From positions 124,001 to 188,000 of the forward strand of contig CBDCFC010000018.1 of NCBI GenBank assembly GCA_965215945.1: 64,000 nucleotides of DNA, given 5' to 3'. This document shows positions 43,870 to 53,709 of this stretch, piece after piece. The stretch is from JAHEKD01 sp965215945. GTDB taxonomy: Bacteria; Pseudomonadota; Gammaproteobacteria; Arenicellales; JAHEKD01. The notes under the pieces are model-generated. The model worked only from the letters and a program-made list of their open reading frames with translations, searched no databases and was not told the origin of the DNA. The stretch's first letter is position 1. Each line of letters starts with the position of its first letter. The position numbers were made by a program, and so were the translations under genes.

Positions 43870-44816
43870 GCTAATGGATTCTGATAAATCGTTTCCTTGA
43901 TTTGGTTTGCAACTGCGAGTGCGGCTAATCCATCATGACCACTGACTGTTGGTGTTTTGCCGGATTTGATCGCATCAATGAAATCACTGATTTCTGCATC
44001 AAGCGGCTGCACCGGCTTGATTTCCAGAACTTCCCGTTCCAGCCCAGCAAACGGCTGATCGGGTTGTTTGTCCGTTTTAGTAATAACTTCAACATTCTGG
44101 GCATTAAAATCAACCGCCATGTATTTATCCGGCGCGAAGACACGAATACGACGAAATTTTTTGTTAGAAACACGGCTGGCAGTTACATTGGCGACAGATC
44201 CATTTTCAAATTCAAGCCTGGCGTTGGCAATATCAATTTCATCAGTCAGCACTTTCGTACCCACCGCTGAAACATTTTTTATCGGTGATTTAGTTAACGA
44301 CAAGATAATATCGATGTCATGAATCATCAAATCAGTCACCACATCCACATCAGTCGCCCTGATCGTAAACTCTCCCAAACGGTGGGCTTCAATAAATCTT
44401 GGGGTTTTAACCAATTCGGACAAAGCGACGATACCGGCATTAAAGCGTTCCAAATGACCAATCTGCAGCAAAATATTTTTATTATCAGCCGCTTTGACGA
44501 GTTGCTCTGCTTGCTCAACCGTTGCCGCAATCGGTTTTTCTAGCAGTATTTGCACTCCTGCTTCGATGAATGGCATCGCAACATCATAATGATAAGTCGT
44601 AGGCACAACGATGCTCACTGCATCGATCTCGTTTATTACGTCCTCATAGCTTGTATACGGAGTCGTTGAATACTGGCTAGCGATTTGTTGAGCATTTTCA
44701 ACACGGGCATCAACTACGCCGATTAATTCAACATCAGGGTGCTCGGAATATATTTTGGCATGGAATTTTCCCAGATAACCAACACCGATTACGGCGACTT
44801 TTACTTTTTCTGACAT
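43866..44816 (-). CDS. Gfo/Idh/MocA-family dehydrogenase, possibly GnnA-like
   Basis: NAD-dependent sugar dehydrogenase-type protein of 316 residues. The Rossmann motif is VIGVGYLGKFHA and the catalytic EKP is in LLEKPIAATVEQA. HDIDIILSL and ANARLEFENGSVANVTASR resemble the GnnA group, which oxidises UDP-GlcNAc at C3 for amide-linked lipid A. No GnnB aminotransferase lies beside it, so the substrate is uncertain. I choose the ATG at 44816 over the in-frame TTG at 44828. Confidence 0.75.
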   Translation of the reverse strand: MSEKVKVAVIGVGYLGKFHAKIYSEHPDVELIGVVDARVENAQQIASQYSTTPYTSYEDVINEIDAVSIVVPTTYHYDVAMPFIEAGVQILLEKPIAATVEQAEQLVKAADNKNILLQIGHLERFNAGIVALSELVKTPRFIEAHRLGEFTIRATDVDVVTDLMIHDIDIILSLTKSPIKNVSAVGTKVLTDEIDIANARLEFENGSVANVTASRVSNKKFRRIRVFAPDKYMAVDFNAQNVEVITKTDKQPDQPFAGLEREVLEIKPVQPLDAEISDFIDAIKSGKTPTVSGHDGLAALAVANQIKETIYQNPLA

Positions 44817-44909
44817 TAAACGGTTCAATGATTAAACAGCAGATTATATAATTATAACGTGAATCGAAACTAATAAATCCTATCTGCCCTAACATTAATG
44901 AGGTCTTAA

Positions 44910-45647
44910 ATGAAAAAAATTCTTGTGCTTGTTTTAGTTGTAATCATTGCTGTTTTTGCTTGGTTAAAATTCTCGGGCCAAGCTGAAGAACTAGTTCTCA
45001 AAGAAATTGAAAGACAAGGCCGTCGTGCATTCGGTACTGAAGTAACTGTTTCGGATTTGGAACTTGATGTAAAACAGGGATCTGCAAGAATTGGTGAAAT
45101 AACCGTCGCAAATCCAGACGGATATACACAACCCAATGCACTAACCTTAGCCGGTATCTATGCTCAATTCGATTACAAGAATCTAAGCATCAGTGAAATA
45201 ATTGTTTCAGAGCCTCATGTGTTTGCTGAATTTGTCGGCTCAAAATTAAATATAGAAGAATTGGCAAAACAAGCAGAGAAATTTGCACCAACCCCTGTTA
45301 GCGAAGTCGATGTAAATACAGGAGAGTCAAAGCCAGAGGAAAAAAGCGATGACAAAACTGAGGAAGAAGAATCTATAGAATTGACGATTGATTTTGTTGC
45401 ACTGGAAAACATAACAGTTGATTTGATTTCGGATAAGTTAAAAGAGAAAAAACAGTTTGGTATTGATCAAATTGCCGCCCAGGATTTATCCGGCACTCCG
45501 GGTCAGCTTGGCAATCAAATCATTAACAAGATGCTTAATGACTTATATGAACAAGTGGCGGTTGAATCTTTGAAAGCACTGGGCAATGAAAAACTAGACG
45601 AACTTAAAGATAAAGTTAAAGACAAATTAAAAAGCCTGTTCGATTAA
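44910..45647 (+). CDS. AsmA-like single-pass membrane protein
   Basis: Protein of 245 residues. An N-terminal hydrophobic anchor (ILVLVLVVIIAVFAWLKF) precedes a periplasmic part that looks like the start of an AsmA-type repeat: TEVTVSDLELDVKQGSARIG, then ALTLAGIYAQFDYKNLS. An acidic spacer (SKPEEKSDDKTEEEES) and an amphipathic C-terminal helix follow. AsmA-family proteins are linked to lipid transport to the outer membrane. This one is short and its role is not known. Confidence 0.6.
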   Translation: MKKILVLVLVVIIAVFAWLKFSGQAEELVLKEIERQGRRAFGTEVTVSDLELDVKQGSARIGEITVANPDGYTQPNALTLAGIYAQFDYKNLSISEIIVSEPHVFAEFVGSKLNIEELAKQAEKFAPTPVSEVDVNTGESKPEEKSDDKTEEEESIELTIDFVALENITVDLISDKLKEKKQFGIDQIAAQDLSGTPGQLGNQIINKMLNDLYEQVAVESLKALGNEKLDELKDKVKDKLKSLFD

Positions 45648-45655
45648 GGTTTGTT

Positions 45656-46486
45656 GTGACAGGTAAATTCGTATTAATTACAGGTTGCTCGAGCGGAATC
45701 GGCTACTGCCTCGCTACCAGGCTGGAAAAATGTGGCTATAAAGTTCTCGCTACAGCGCGTTCAGATAAAGACGTTGTCCGGCTTCAAAAAAACAACCTGA
45801 AGGCTCACCAGCTCGATCTTGCCGACACACAGTCAATCACTAATGCGGTCAATTGGGCCATTTCACAAAGCTCGGGTAATTTATATGGATTAATAAACAA
45901 TAGTGCTTATGGCCAACCTGGTGCTGTTGAGGATCTTAGCCGCCAAGCCTTGGTTGAACAGTTTCAAACCAATGTCTTTGGCACACAGGAATTAACCAAT
46001 CAAGTAGTTCCATTGATGCGAAAAAATAACAGTGGCCGGATTATACAAATCAGCTCCATTTTGGGTTTGATCTGTTTACCGTATCGAGGTGCTTATAATG
46101 CCAGCAAATATGCATTAGAAGCACTTAGTGACACCATGCGGATAGAACTTAGCAATACTGCAATAAAAGTGGCTTTAATTGAGCCTGGACCAATCGCCAC
46201 TGATTTCCGCAAAAATGCACTGAACATGTTTTTAAAGCATATCAAGCGAGAAACCAGTGCGCATAAAGATTACTATCAGGGGGTGGTTGATCGGCTAGAA
46301 ACCCTTGAAAATGTACCCTTCACTTTGCCGCCCGAGTCAGTGTTGAAACCAACTCTGCATGCACTAGAATCGAAAAACCCTAAGATACGTTACAAAGTTA
46401 CAGTGCCAGCAGTTGGCTTGTCGTTTTTAAAACGTGTTTTTCCAGATAAACTATTTGACGCTCTTATAAGCCGCAAAATTAGCTGA
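45656..46486 (+). CDS. Short-chain dehydrogenase/reductase
   Basis: NAD(P)-dependent SDR of 276 residues. The cofactor motif is TGCSSGIG, NNSAYG stands for the NNAG motif, and the catalytic residues are Ser in ISSILG with YNASK. The start is GTG at 45656, 8 bases after the AsmA-like stop. The substrate is not evident. Its 3' end overlaps the ligase gene on the opposite strand by 8 bases. Confidence 0.88.
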   Translation: MTGKFVLITGCSSGIGYCLATRLEKCGYKVLATARSDKDVVRLQKNNLKAHQLDLADTQSITNAVNWAISQSSGNLYGLINNSAYGQPGAVEDLSRQALVEQFQTNVFGTQELTNQVVPLMRKNNSGRIIQISSILGLICLPYRGAYNASKYALEALSDTMRIELSNTAIKVALIEPGPIATDFRKNALNMFLKHIKRETSAHKDYYQGVVDRLETLENVPFTLPPESVLKPTLHALESKNPKIRYKVTVPAVGLSFLKRVFPDKLFDALISRKIS

Positions 46487-47990
46487 ATTGCTCACGCAGG
46501 ATATTCCTCTGTACTTTGCCCATGCTATTGCGGGGTAACTCGTCAACAAAAAATATTTGCTTGGGACATTTATAAGCGGCCAGTTGTTTCCTTACAGCTT
46601 CTATCAAACCAGTCTCAGCAATCGATAGTGTTTGTTGTTTGACAACTACGGCAACGACCCTCTCTCCAAAATCAGTGTCTGCAATCCCAATGACAGCAGA
46701 TTCCTTTACACCATCGATGGCATCAATCACGGTTTCGACTTCTTTCGGATAGACATTGTAACCGCCAGAAATAATTAAATCTTTCTGGCGGCCAATAATC
46801 GTCAGATAACCCTCATCATCAATAAAGCCCAAATCACCGGTAATAAAAAAACCGTCTTCAGTAAATTCCTCGGCCGTTTTTTCCGGCAAATTCCAATAGC
46901 CTTTGAACACATTCGGGCCATTGACCTGGATAACACCAATTTCGTTATTAGGTAACTTACTACCTGACACAGGGTCATTTACGCGGACAGATATGTTGCT
47001 TAAAGCCAATCCAACTGTTCCTATGCGCCTTTCACCATAATAAGGATTTGAAGTATTCATATTGGTTTCGGTCATGCCGTAGCGCTCCAGGATTATGTGG
47101 TCGGTTTTGTCCTTAAAATCATGATGAGTTTCTTCCTGCATTGGGGCACTGCCGGATATGAACAAGCGCATGGATGCAGCGAGTTCTTTGGTAAATCTGT
47201 TATCGTTGAGTAAACGCATATAAAACGTTGGCACACCCATCATAGTTGTTGCCTGCGGCAATGATTCAATGATCAAATCCAGATCAAAACCAGGCAGGAA
47301 GATCATCCCGTTACCTGCCAGCAATGAAACATTACAGGCTACAAACAATCCGTGGGTGTGAAATATTGGTAATGCATGCAATAGCAAGTCATGACTGCTG
47401 AATTGCCAGCACTTTGAAAGGCTTTGTGCATTTGAAAGCAAGTTGGCGTGGCTTAGCATAGCGCCTTTGGGACGGCCCGTAGTCCCTGAAGTGTAAAGCA
47501 GAGCAACTAAATCGTCACCAGAACAAGGAATGACTTGATGGTCATTCAACACCTCTGCAGCATAAGTCATCAGGCTCCCGGACCCATCATCATTTAAAGT
47601 TAGCAACCTGATATTGCTTTCAGCGATTAAACGCTCGATTTGCTGTTGTTCAGACTGATCACAAATTATCAGTGACGGGGTGGCATCTTCAATAAAATAT
47701 GTCAGTTCGTTTTTTGTATAGGCTGGATTTAATGGAACCAGCACGGTTCCGGTTTGTACACATGCAGCGTAAACAGCCAATGCCTGAGGAGATTTTTTTA
47801 CTTTAAGTAGTACGCGGTCGCCTTTTTTTAGACCAGTGTACCTAAAAACATTTGCAAATAAATCAGTCTGCTGAACAAAGTTCTCAAAACTGATTTGAGC
47901 ACCGTTTTTCAGTTTTAAAAAAGTATCTGAATTGGCTAAATGAGGTTTGAATAGTGAATCATACAGAATATTCTCACCAATGAGATTCAT
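46479..47990 (-). CDS. Malonyl-CoA synthetase-like acyl-CoA ligase
   Basis: Adenylate-forming ligase of 503 residues. ATP-binding motif LLYTSGTTGRPKGAMLSH, later ERYGMTETNMNTSNPYYGERRIGTVG (read across residues 305-330) and TGDLGFIDDEGYLTIIGR. The MTETNMNTSNPY stretch with its Arg pair is typical of MatB malonyl-CoA synthetases. It may activate malonate or methylmalonate. No decarboxylase or malonate transporter is adjacent. Confidence 0.82.
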   Translation of the reverse strand: MNLIGENILYDSLFKPHLANSDTFLKLKNGAQISFENFVQQTDLFANVFRYTGLKKGDRVLLKVKKSPQALAVYAACVQTGTVLVPLNPAYTKNELTYFIEDATPSLIICDQSEQQQIERLIAESNIRLLTLNDDGSGSLMTYAAEVLNDHQVIPCSGDDLVALLYTSGTTGRPKGAMLSHANLLSNAQSLSKCWQFSSHDLLLHALPIFHTHGLFVACNVSLLAGNGMIFLPGFDLDLIIESLPQATTMMGVPTFYMRLLNDNRFTKELAASMRLFISGSAPMQEETHHDFKDKTDHIILERYGMTETNMNTSNPYYGERRIGTVGLALSNISVRVNDPVSGSKLPNNEIGVIQVNGPNVFKGYWNLPEKTAEEFTEDGFFITGDLGFIDDEGYLTIIGRQKDLIISGGYNVYPKEVETVIDAIDGVKESAVIGIADTDFGERVVAVVVKQQTLSIAETGLIEAVRKQLAAYKCPKQIFFVDELPRNSMGKVQRNILREQFS

Positions 47991-48012
47991 TTACAGCGTG
48001 AACTATTCTGAA

Positions 48013-48762
48013 TTATAAAATTTGGCTTAAGAATTCCTTGGTTCGAGGATCCTGCGCATTATCAAAGAATGTCGTTGGCGGGCCGCTTTCGACAATAACG
48101 CCGCGGTCAGTAAAATAAATCATATCAGCGACTTCTCTGGCAAAACCCATTTCGTGAGTCACTAAAATACAAGTCATGCCTTCTTCTGCCAGTTGTTTTA
48201 TTGTTACCAGCACTTCTTTAACTGTTTCGGGGTCCAGAGCGGCAGTAACTTCGTCGAATAGCATAATATCCGGATTCATCGCCAGTGATCTGGCAATGGC
48301 CACCCGTTGTTGCTGCCCGCCTGAAAGCTCGCCCGGGTAACTGTCTTCCTTACCTTCAAGGCGTACTTTTTTAAGCAGATCATAGGCTCTTTTTTCAACT
48401 TCAGCCTGATCTTGGTTGAGGACTTTAACCGGAGCCATCATTACATTTTGCAATGCAGTTTTATGCGGGAACAGATTATATTGCTGAAACACCATGCCCA
48501 CTTTTTTACGTAATTCGAGCTTATTCAGGCTCGGATCATTGACTTCCTGGCCTTCAACTAAAATTGAACCTTGTTGAATGTCGTTCAAGGCATTGACACA
48601 GCGAATCAACGTTGACTTGCCCGATCCGGACGGTCCTATAATGCAAATTACCTCGCCCTTCATGACGTCCATGGAAACGCCCTTTAACACTTCCAGATCG
48701 CCAAATGACTTATGTACGTCTTTTATTGAAATGATGGGTTGATCATTAGTCCATTCGCTCAT
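48013..48762 (-). CDS. Polar amino acid ABC transporter, ATP-binding protein
   Basis: ATPase of 249 residues of the GlnQ/AapP type. Walker A is GPSGSGKST, signature LSGGQQQRVAIARSLA, Walker B IMLFDEVTAALD and switch VTHEMGFA. The ATG at 48762 with AAGGTG upstream is preferred to the GTG three codons earlier. It is the last gene of a four-gene importer. Confidence 0.93.
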   Translation of the reverse strand: MSEWTNDQPIISIKDVHKSFGDLEVLKGVSMDVMKGEVICIIGPSGSGKSTLIRCVNALNDIQQGSILVEGQEVNDPSLNKLELRKKVGMVFQQYNLFPHKTALQNVMMAPVKVLNQDQAEVEKRAYDLLKKVRLEGKEDSYPGELSGGQQQRVAIARSLAMNPDIMLFDEVTAALDPETVKEVLVTIKQLAEEGMTCILVTHEMGFAREVADMIYFTDRGVIVESGPPTTFFDNAQDPRTKEFLSQIL

Positions 48763-48778
48763 GATATTCACCTTAAGA

Positions 48779-49633
48779 TTAGATCTTCACCGCAAATCGC
48801 TTTTCAAGCCTCAGCGTGAATCTTGATATCGGATAACAGTACAAAAAGAACCACAACAGAATATAGGCATATAACGGCGCCAGTAAATCGGTTCGCCCAC
48901 CTTCTGCGGCTGAAACCTGCCCTGCCAATGTCATGACTTCATTCACTCCGACAATAGAAGCGAGCACGGTTGCCATGGTCAATATCGCATACAGGTTCAT
49001 CCACGGCGGCAACATGCGCTTATAACACTGCGGAAGAATAATCGACCATAATTGCTGTCTGCGAGTGAACGCTAATGCTTCAGAAGCTTCCCATTGTCCA
49101 CTGGGCAGTGATCGTATCGCACCGCGGACAATTTCTGAAACATTCGCCATAACCGGCAGTGACAATCCAATCACGGCTTTAATCCAGTCAGGGAATGGAA
49201 TCCGCAAGTCACCTATTCTGAACTCAAATGGCAACATAAACATGGCGAAAAACAGCAGTACCAGCCAGGGGGAATTGCGAAAAAATTGGGTTACCGCCCA
49301 GGAGCCGACCCGTATTGGCGGTAATAAAGAAATTTGCATCAATCCCAATGCAGCACCAGCCAGCGTGCCAATCAGCATAGACATGAAACTGATTAGAATA
49401 TTAAATAAAAAACCTTTAAACAGCAGCGGCGTCCATTTAGTCAGAATGCTGATAATGCTCTGTTTGTCATTCTGAGCTTCGGCCACTCCGAGTAATACAG
49501 TTAAGCCCAGTAATAGCCAGAATAGCGTTTGCGCATTAAAGATTCGATGATCCAGATGAGAGTCCGTATTGATTCTGGATGAATTGGCAGTGAGCAGGAC
49601 TGGCAAGTCAGTCGTGGATTTATCGTATTTCAT
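48779..49633 (-). CDS. Polar amino acid ABC transporter, permease 2
   Basis: Membrane subunit of 284 residues with the HisM/GlnP family region (FFRNSPWLVLLFF, EIVRGAIRSLPSGQWEASEALAF). An N-terminal extension of about 35 residues precedes the first helix. The ATG at 49633 overlaps the stop of the first permease by one base (TGATG in minus-strand reading), so the longer reading frame from 49717 is not used. Confidence 0.92.
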   Translation of the reverse strand: MKYDKSTTDLPVLLTANSSRINTDSHLDHRIFNAQTLFWLLLGLTVLLGVAEAQNDKQSIISILTKWTPLLFKGFLFNILISFMSMLIGTLAGAALGLMQISLLPPIRVGSWAVTQFFRNSPWLVLLFFAMFMLPFEFRIGDLRIPFPDWIKAVIGLSLPVMANVSEIVRGAIRSLPSGQWEASEALAFTRRQQLWSIILPQCYKRMLPPWMNLYAILTMATVLASIVGVNEVMTLAGQVSAAEGGRTDLLAPLYAYILLWFFLYCYPISRFTLRLEKRFAVKI

Positions 49634-50379
49634 CAGCCGCCAAACCCGGGTAATTTCAGTGAGCGTTCCCAACGATTCATGGCCCACACCAGCACGCCGA
49701 CAAGAACCATATAACAAACAAATAAAACAACCATCATTTCCGGGACGTTGACATTGTCAGACCAGATTTGATTTGACACATATAATAACTCGGGCACTGC
49801 TATGGCATAGGCCAGTGTCGTGGTTTTAACCAGATTGACCAGATTATTATTCAAAGCAGGAAGGCAGACACGGAATGCCAAAGGCAAGACTACGTACAGA
49901 TAAGTCTGCAACCGGCTAAAACCTAATGCCTCGGCAGCTTCCTTGGTTGAATCGGCAACAGCCTCAATTCCTGATCTGAATATTTCTACATTAAACGCGC
50001 CGGCGAAAAATGATAACGAAATTGTCGCCCAAACAAAGTTACTGAACATGGGTTTGGCAAAACCATATTCATTTTGCACCGTGGGCAGTAATACGCTGAT
50101 ACCAAAGAAGAAAAAATACATTTGCACCAGCGGGGGTGTATTGCGAAAAAACTGGATATAGCCTTGCACGATTCTGCGTGTCCATTTGAATTTTGAACCC
50201 TGTAACCAGGCGCCAATAATCCCGATGATGACGCTAAAAATAAGGCATAAAACAGACAGCCAGATCGTGGTCAGAAACCCGCTGACAAACCGTTTACGAT
50301 CAAACGAATCATAGAAAATAGTCAGGTTGATGCCAGTCTGTTCATACAGAACACGAAACCATTCGAAAAACGCTTCCAT
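49633..50379 (-). CDS. Polar amino acid ABC transporter, permease 1
   Basis: Membrane subunit of 248 residues with the HisM/GlnP signature (FFRNTPPLVQMYFFFFG, VEIFRSGIEAVADSTKEAAEALGFS). It forms a heterodimer with permease 2. The gene lies between the binding-protein gene (60 bases) and permease 2. Confidence 0.93.
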   Translation of the reverse strand: MEAFFEWFRVLYEQTGINLTIFYDSFDRKRFVSGFLTTIWLSVLCLIFSVIIGIIGAWLQGSKFKWTRRIVQGYIQFFRNTPPLVQMYFFFFGISVLLPTVQNEYGFAKPMFSNFVWATISLSFFAGAFNVEIFRSGIEAVADSTKEAAEALGFSRLQTYLYVVLPLAFRVCLPALNNNLVNLVKTTTLAYAIAVPELLYVSNQIWSDNVNVPEMMVVLFVCYMVLVGVLVWAMNRWERSLKLPGFGG

Positions 50380-50439
50380 CTATGCTTGATTCTATGAATT
50401 AGAATCAGGGTACGGTCATCCGCACCCTGAAAATTATAT

Positions 50440-51252
50440 TTAACCGCCTTTGTGTTGTTCGTGCATTTTTTGGGCAAATGGTGTGTTAGGCACTCCGTGT
50501 TTTGTCTCTAATTCAAGAATCCGGCCCGACTTGTGCCATTCGGTAATCATTTCACTCATCAGCTGGGCAAACGCGTCTTCACCAAGTGCAACGGCCAAAC
50601 CCCAAGGTGCGTCGTCAATAGTTGGCAAAGCCATTTCGAAATCACCTGCCCATTCTTCTTCACCAAGTTTAGAAACAATAAAAGAATCATCATAGACAAA
50701 TCCCAGGCAGTTACCCTGCTTGAGTGCTGTCAGTGCTTCTGCCGTTCCTTTAAATGCCACAACTTCGGCACCGTACTCTTCCTGGGTTTTTTTGTTGTAA
50801 AAAGCTCCTTGAATTCCGCAAATGGGTTTTCCTTCAACATCAGGCCAATCTTTTAATTCCGCTTTTTTCCAGGCCAATACATTGGTTCCGGATGAGTAAT
50901 AATTCGGATCAACAATTTGAACAACTTTACGGCGGTCTTCCCTGTCTGTCATGGTGGCAATCATTAAATCGATTTTGCCCTGTTCAAGGAACTGCATGCG
51001 GTTTGATGAAACCACAGGAACTAATTCAAGTTCAACACCTAACTTATCTGCCACGTCTTTGGCCAGTTCAGGTTCAATGCCAATAATCTCACCCGATGGA
51101 TCACGATAACCATACGGCTTGTAATCTGCCTTGGTGCCGACAATCAGTTTGCCGCGAGATTTGATTTCGTCCAGAGCATCCGCAGAAACTGTAACAGAAA
51201 GGAAAATAGCCATTAATGCAATAACAGCAGAGAAATTCAATTTTCTGATCAT
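50440..51252 (-). CDS. Polar amino acid ABC transporter, substrate-binding protein
   Basis: Periplasmic solute-binding protein family 3, 270 residues. The signal peptide ends near SVTVSADA. The family start LDEIKSRGKLIVGTKADYKPYGY and the IEPELAKDVADKLGVELELV segment are clear. The ATG at 51252 has a strong AAGGAGA site; the longer frame from 51336 is not credible. The ligand cannot be read from sequence. The neighbouring PLP enzyme suggests an amino acid used as carbon or nitrogen source. Confidence 0.92.
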   Translation of the reverse strand: MIRKLNFSAVIALMAIFLSVTVSADALDEIKSRGKLIVGTKADYKPYGYRDPSGEIIGIEPELAKDVADKLGVELELVPVVSSNRMQFLEQGKIDLMIATMTDREDRRKVVQIVDPNYYSSGTNVLAWKKAELKDWPDVEGKPICGIQGAFYNKKTQEEYGAEVVAFKGTAEALTALKQGNCLGFVYDDSFIVSKLGEEEWAGDFEMALPTIDDAPWGLAVALGEDAFAQLMSEMITEWHKSGRILELETKHGVPNTPFAQKMHEQHKGG

Positions 51253-51411
51253 TTTGATCTCCTTTTGTGTGATAAAAACAACTAAGCAGGCCATTCTGGC
51301 GCAAAATAATTTTGATGTCCAGCATTGATATGGCAACGAAGTGTGGAAATTTAAAAAAATTTGATACTAGTGTTGACGCCATGGGTCAAAAGCCATAGCC
51401 GTTATCGAGAG

Positions 51412-52699
51412 CTAATTCAACTTATCCAGTGATTCGCTTAATGAGCGATCAAAAATCTCCATTGCAATATCGATTTCTTCTTTGCTAACAGTCAGAGGTG
51501 GAGCAATTCGCCAGACCGAACCGCGCTCGGGCCTGAGTCGAATATTCATGCTCAAACCAAGTTCCAGACAACGCTGGGTCGTGATTGCGCCTAATCGATG
51601 ATGAGGCAACCTAGATTTGCGATCCTGTACCAGTTCTATACCGTAGTAATCCCTGTCCGCGAATATCACCTATCACTTCATGCTTGCGCATAAGGTTTTC
51701 GAGTTGCTGGCGTAAATAATCACCTGTTACTTTTGCCCGCGCGATTAAGTCTTCCGTTTGTAAAGTTGTTAATACTGCCAACCCGACTGCTGCTGGTAAT
51801 GGATCAGAAACATGTGATGTATAAAAACTAAATCCCTGTTGATGAACATTTGACTCAATCTTGTTGCTCGTTACCGTTGCAGCTAGTGGAATACCGCCAC
51901 CCAAAGTTTTCGACAAGGTCATGATATCTGGTGTTACAGCTGTAGCTTCTGCAGCAGTTTTATAACCAATCCGGCCAAATGCAGTTTGTGCTTCATCAAA
52001 AATCAGCAGCATACCGCGTCGGTGACAGGCCTGTTTTAGTTCCTTAAAATAATCCTTGGGAGGAACAATTACCCCGCCCGCACTCAATATCGGCTCGGCG
52101 ATCACTGCGGCGGGTGCTCCGCGCATCTGCATATCTAATTGCTCCAAACCAACCTTCAAACAGGTTTTGTCACAGCAATCCTGGCAATGCTTTATTGGGC
52201 AGCGATAGGCGTTGGGTTCAGGGATTGAATAGACACCTGGTGCTGCCGGGCCGTAGCCTTTTCTGTCACCCGCATAGGAAACATAGCTGGATGTTCCTGT
52301 AACACCATGCCAGGATCCACCAAGCGCAACAACCTCGTAACCGCCGGTATAAAGCTTGGCGATACGCAGTGCTGCTTCATTACTTTCGCTGCCCGTATTA
52401 ACAAATAGCTTTTTAGTCAGTTTGGTAGGTAAAAAATCCGATAATTTCTCGGCAAGCTCGATAACAGCATCAGGAATCATTCCACTGAATAAATGCAGCA
52501 TTTCTTTACTGCATTGTTCAATGGCTTGTACAACTTTTGGATGATTGTGGCCTATGGTTGCACACATCTGCCCTGAGGTGAAATCCAGAATGGCCCGGCC
52601 ATTTTTGTCATAGACATAAGAGCCTTTGGCCTTGACTATTGGTTCTGAATAAAAGTCGCTGCCATAACGGATCAATTGATCGAATTGATTAGAACTCAC
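51412..52699 (-). pseudogene. Class III PLP enzyme, 2,2-dialkylglycine decarboxylase-like, frameshifted
   Basis: The two frames together resemble a DgdA-type decarboxylase/aminotransferase. The first (52699-51611) has LDFTSGQMCATIGHNHP, the PLP region TGSESNEAALR, FDEAQTAFGRIG and the PLP lysine in MTLSKTLGGGIPLA. It loses frame after VIGDIRGQGLL. The second frame resumes at YGIELVQDRKSRLP and ends with VWRIAPPLTVSKEEIDIAM. The break is near 51645-51652. Loss of two bases (which would restore GLLLGIELV, as in the family) or gain of one explains it. Real mutation and assembly error are both possible. It is just upstream of an amino acid importer on the same strand. Confidence 0.83.
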
Positions 52700-52789
52700 T
52701 CTGTATTACCTACTTAGTATTGGTAATACTAGAATGGTTATTATTTGACTGTCAATCTAACTCAACAGGTTGTTGAAATCTATAATTGG

Positions 52790-53662
52790 TTAAATCGCTT
52801 TTAATGCATCAATACGATCATCTAACGGCGGATGAGACATAAACAGGGCCTTGATACCCGTCGGCTTTCCACCATTTATGCCAAATGCAGCGAGCTGATC
52901 TGGCAGATCCTCCTGTACGCCTGCTTTAAGTCGTTCCAAAGCGCCAATCATATTGGCTTGACTAGATAATTCTGCCCCACCCCTGTCGGCAACAAATTCT
53001 CGTCGACGTGAAAACCACATTACAATCATACTAGCCAGAATACCCAACACTAGTTCAGAAACGATGGTTGCAATCCAAAAACCCATACCGTGACCATCTT
53101 CATTTTTAAAAACAACACGGTCAACAATATTGCCAATCACCCGGGCAAAGAAAATCACAAAAGTGTTAATTACTCCCTGAATCAACGCCATGGTTACCAT
53201 GTCACCATTGGCAATATGGGCGACTTCATGGCCAAGTACGGCTTCTGCTTCATCACGACTCATGCCATTCAGCAAACCGCGGCTTACAGCAACCAGCGCA
53301 TCGTTTTTCTTCATGCCGGTTGCAAATGCGTTCATTTGAGGGGTTTCGAAAATTCCCACTTCTGGCATCCCTATGCCCGCCTGCTCGGCCTGGCGTTGAA
53401 CGGTGAACATTAACCAGCGTTCTTCATCAGAAGAAGGCGTCTCAATGACTCTGACTCCCATCATTTTCTTGGCGGTAAATTTGGACATCGCCAATGAAAT
53501 AAAGCTGCCAATCATGCCAAAACCGGCAGCAAAAACCAGCAAAGATGTATAGTTCAGGCCATTAGCTTCCAGATAAGGCCCAAAGCCTAGCAAACGCATG
53601 GAAATGCTCAAAATGATCAATATCGCCAGGTTTGTGGCTAAAAATAAACCGATTCGTAACAT
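52790..53662 (-). CDS. htpX: Heat-shock membrane metalloprotease HtpX
   Basis: M48 inner-membrane protease of 290 residues that takes part in quality control with FtsH. The zinc motif is LGHEVAHIANGD, with the third ligand in the REFVADRGGAEL region. Two N-terminal and two central hydrophobic helices fit the known topology. The sequence begins MLRIGLFLATNLAIL, as in E. coli. Confidence 0.96.
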   Translation of the reverse strand: MLRIGLFLATNLAILIILSISMRLLGFGPYLEANGLNYTSLLVFAAGFGMIGSFISLAMSKFTAKKMMGVRVIETPSSDEERWLMFTVQRQAEQAGIGMPEVGIFETPQMNAFATGMKKNDALVAVSRGLLNGMSRDEAEAVLGHEVAHIANGDMVTMALIQGVINTFVIFFARVIGNIVDRVVFKNEDGHGMGFWIATIVSELVLGILASMIVMWFSRRREFVADRGGAELSSQANMIGALERLKAGVQEDLPDQLAAFGINGGKPTGIKALFMSHPPLDDRIDALKAI

Positions 53663-53709
53663 GGTGCCCTGTATTAGTGTGTGTTAGTAACTGCTTAACT
53701 ATATAAGGC

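Noticed and set aside
44824..44852. Promoter pair TTCAAT and TATAAT before the AsmA-like gene
   Set aside because: The -35 match is poor, and the AT-rich palindromic context allows several readings on both strands.
49634..49717. N-terminal extension of the second permease
   Set aside because: The ATG at 49633 overlaps the upstream stop as expected for coupling; the extension lies within the first permease gene and has no family match.
51253..51336. N-terminal extension of the substrate-binding protein
   Set aside because: It would bury the signal peptide. The ATG at 51252 has a strong ribosome site and gives a normal signal sequence.
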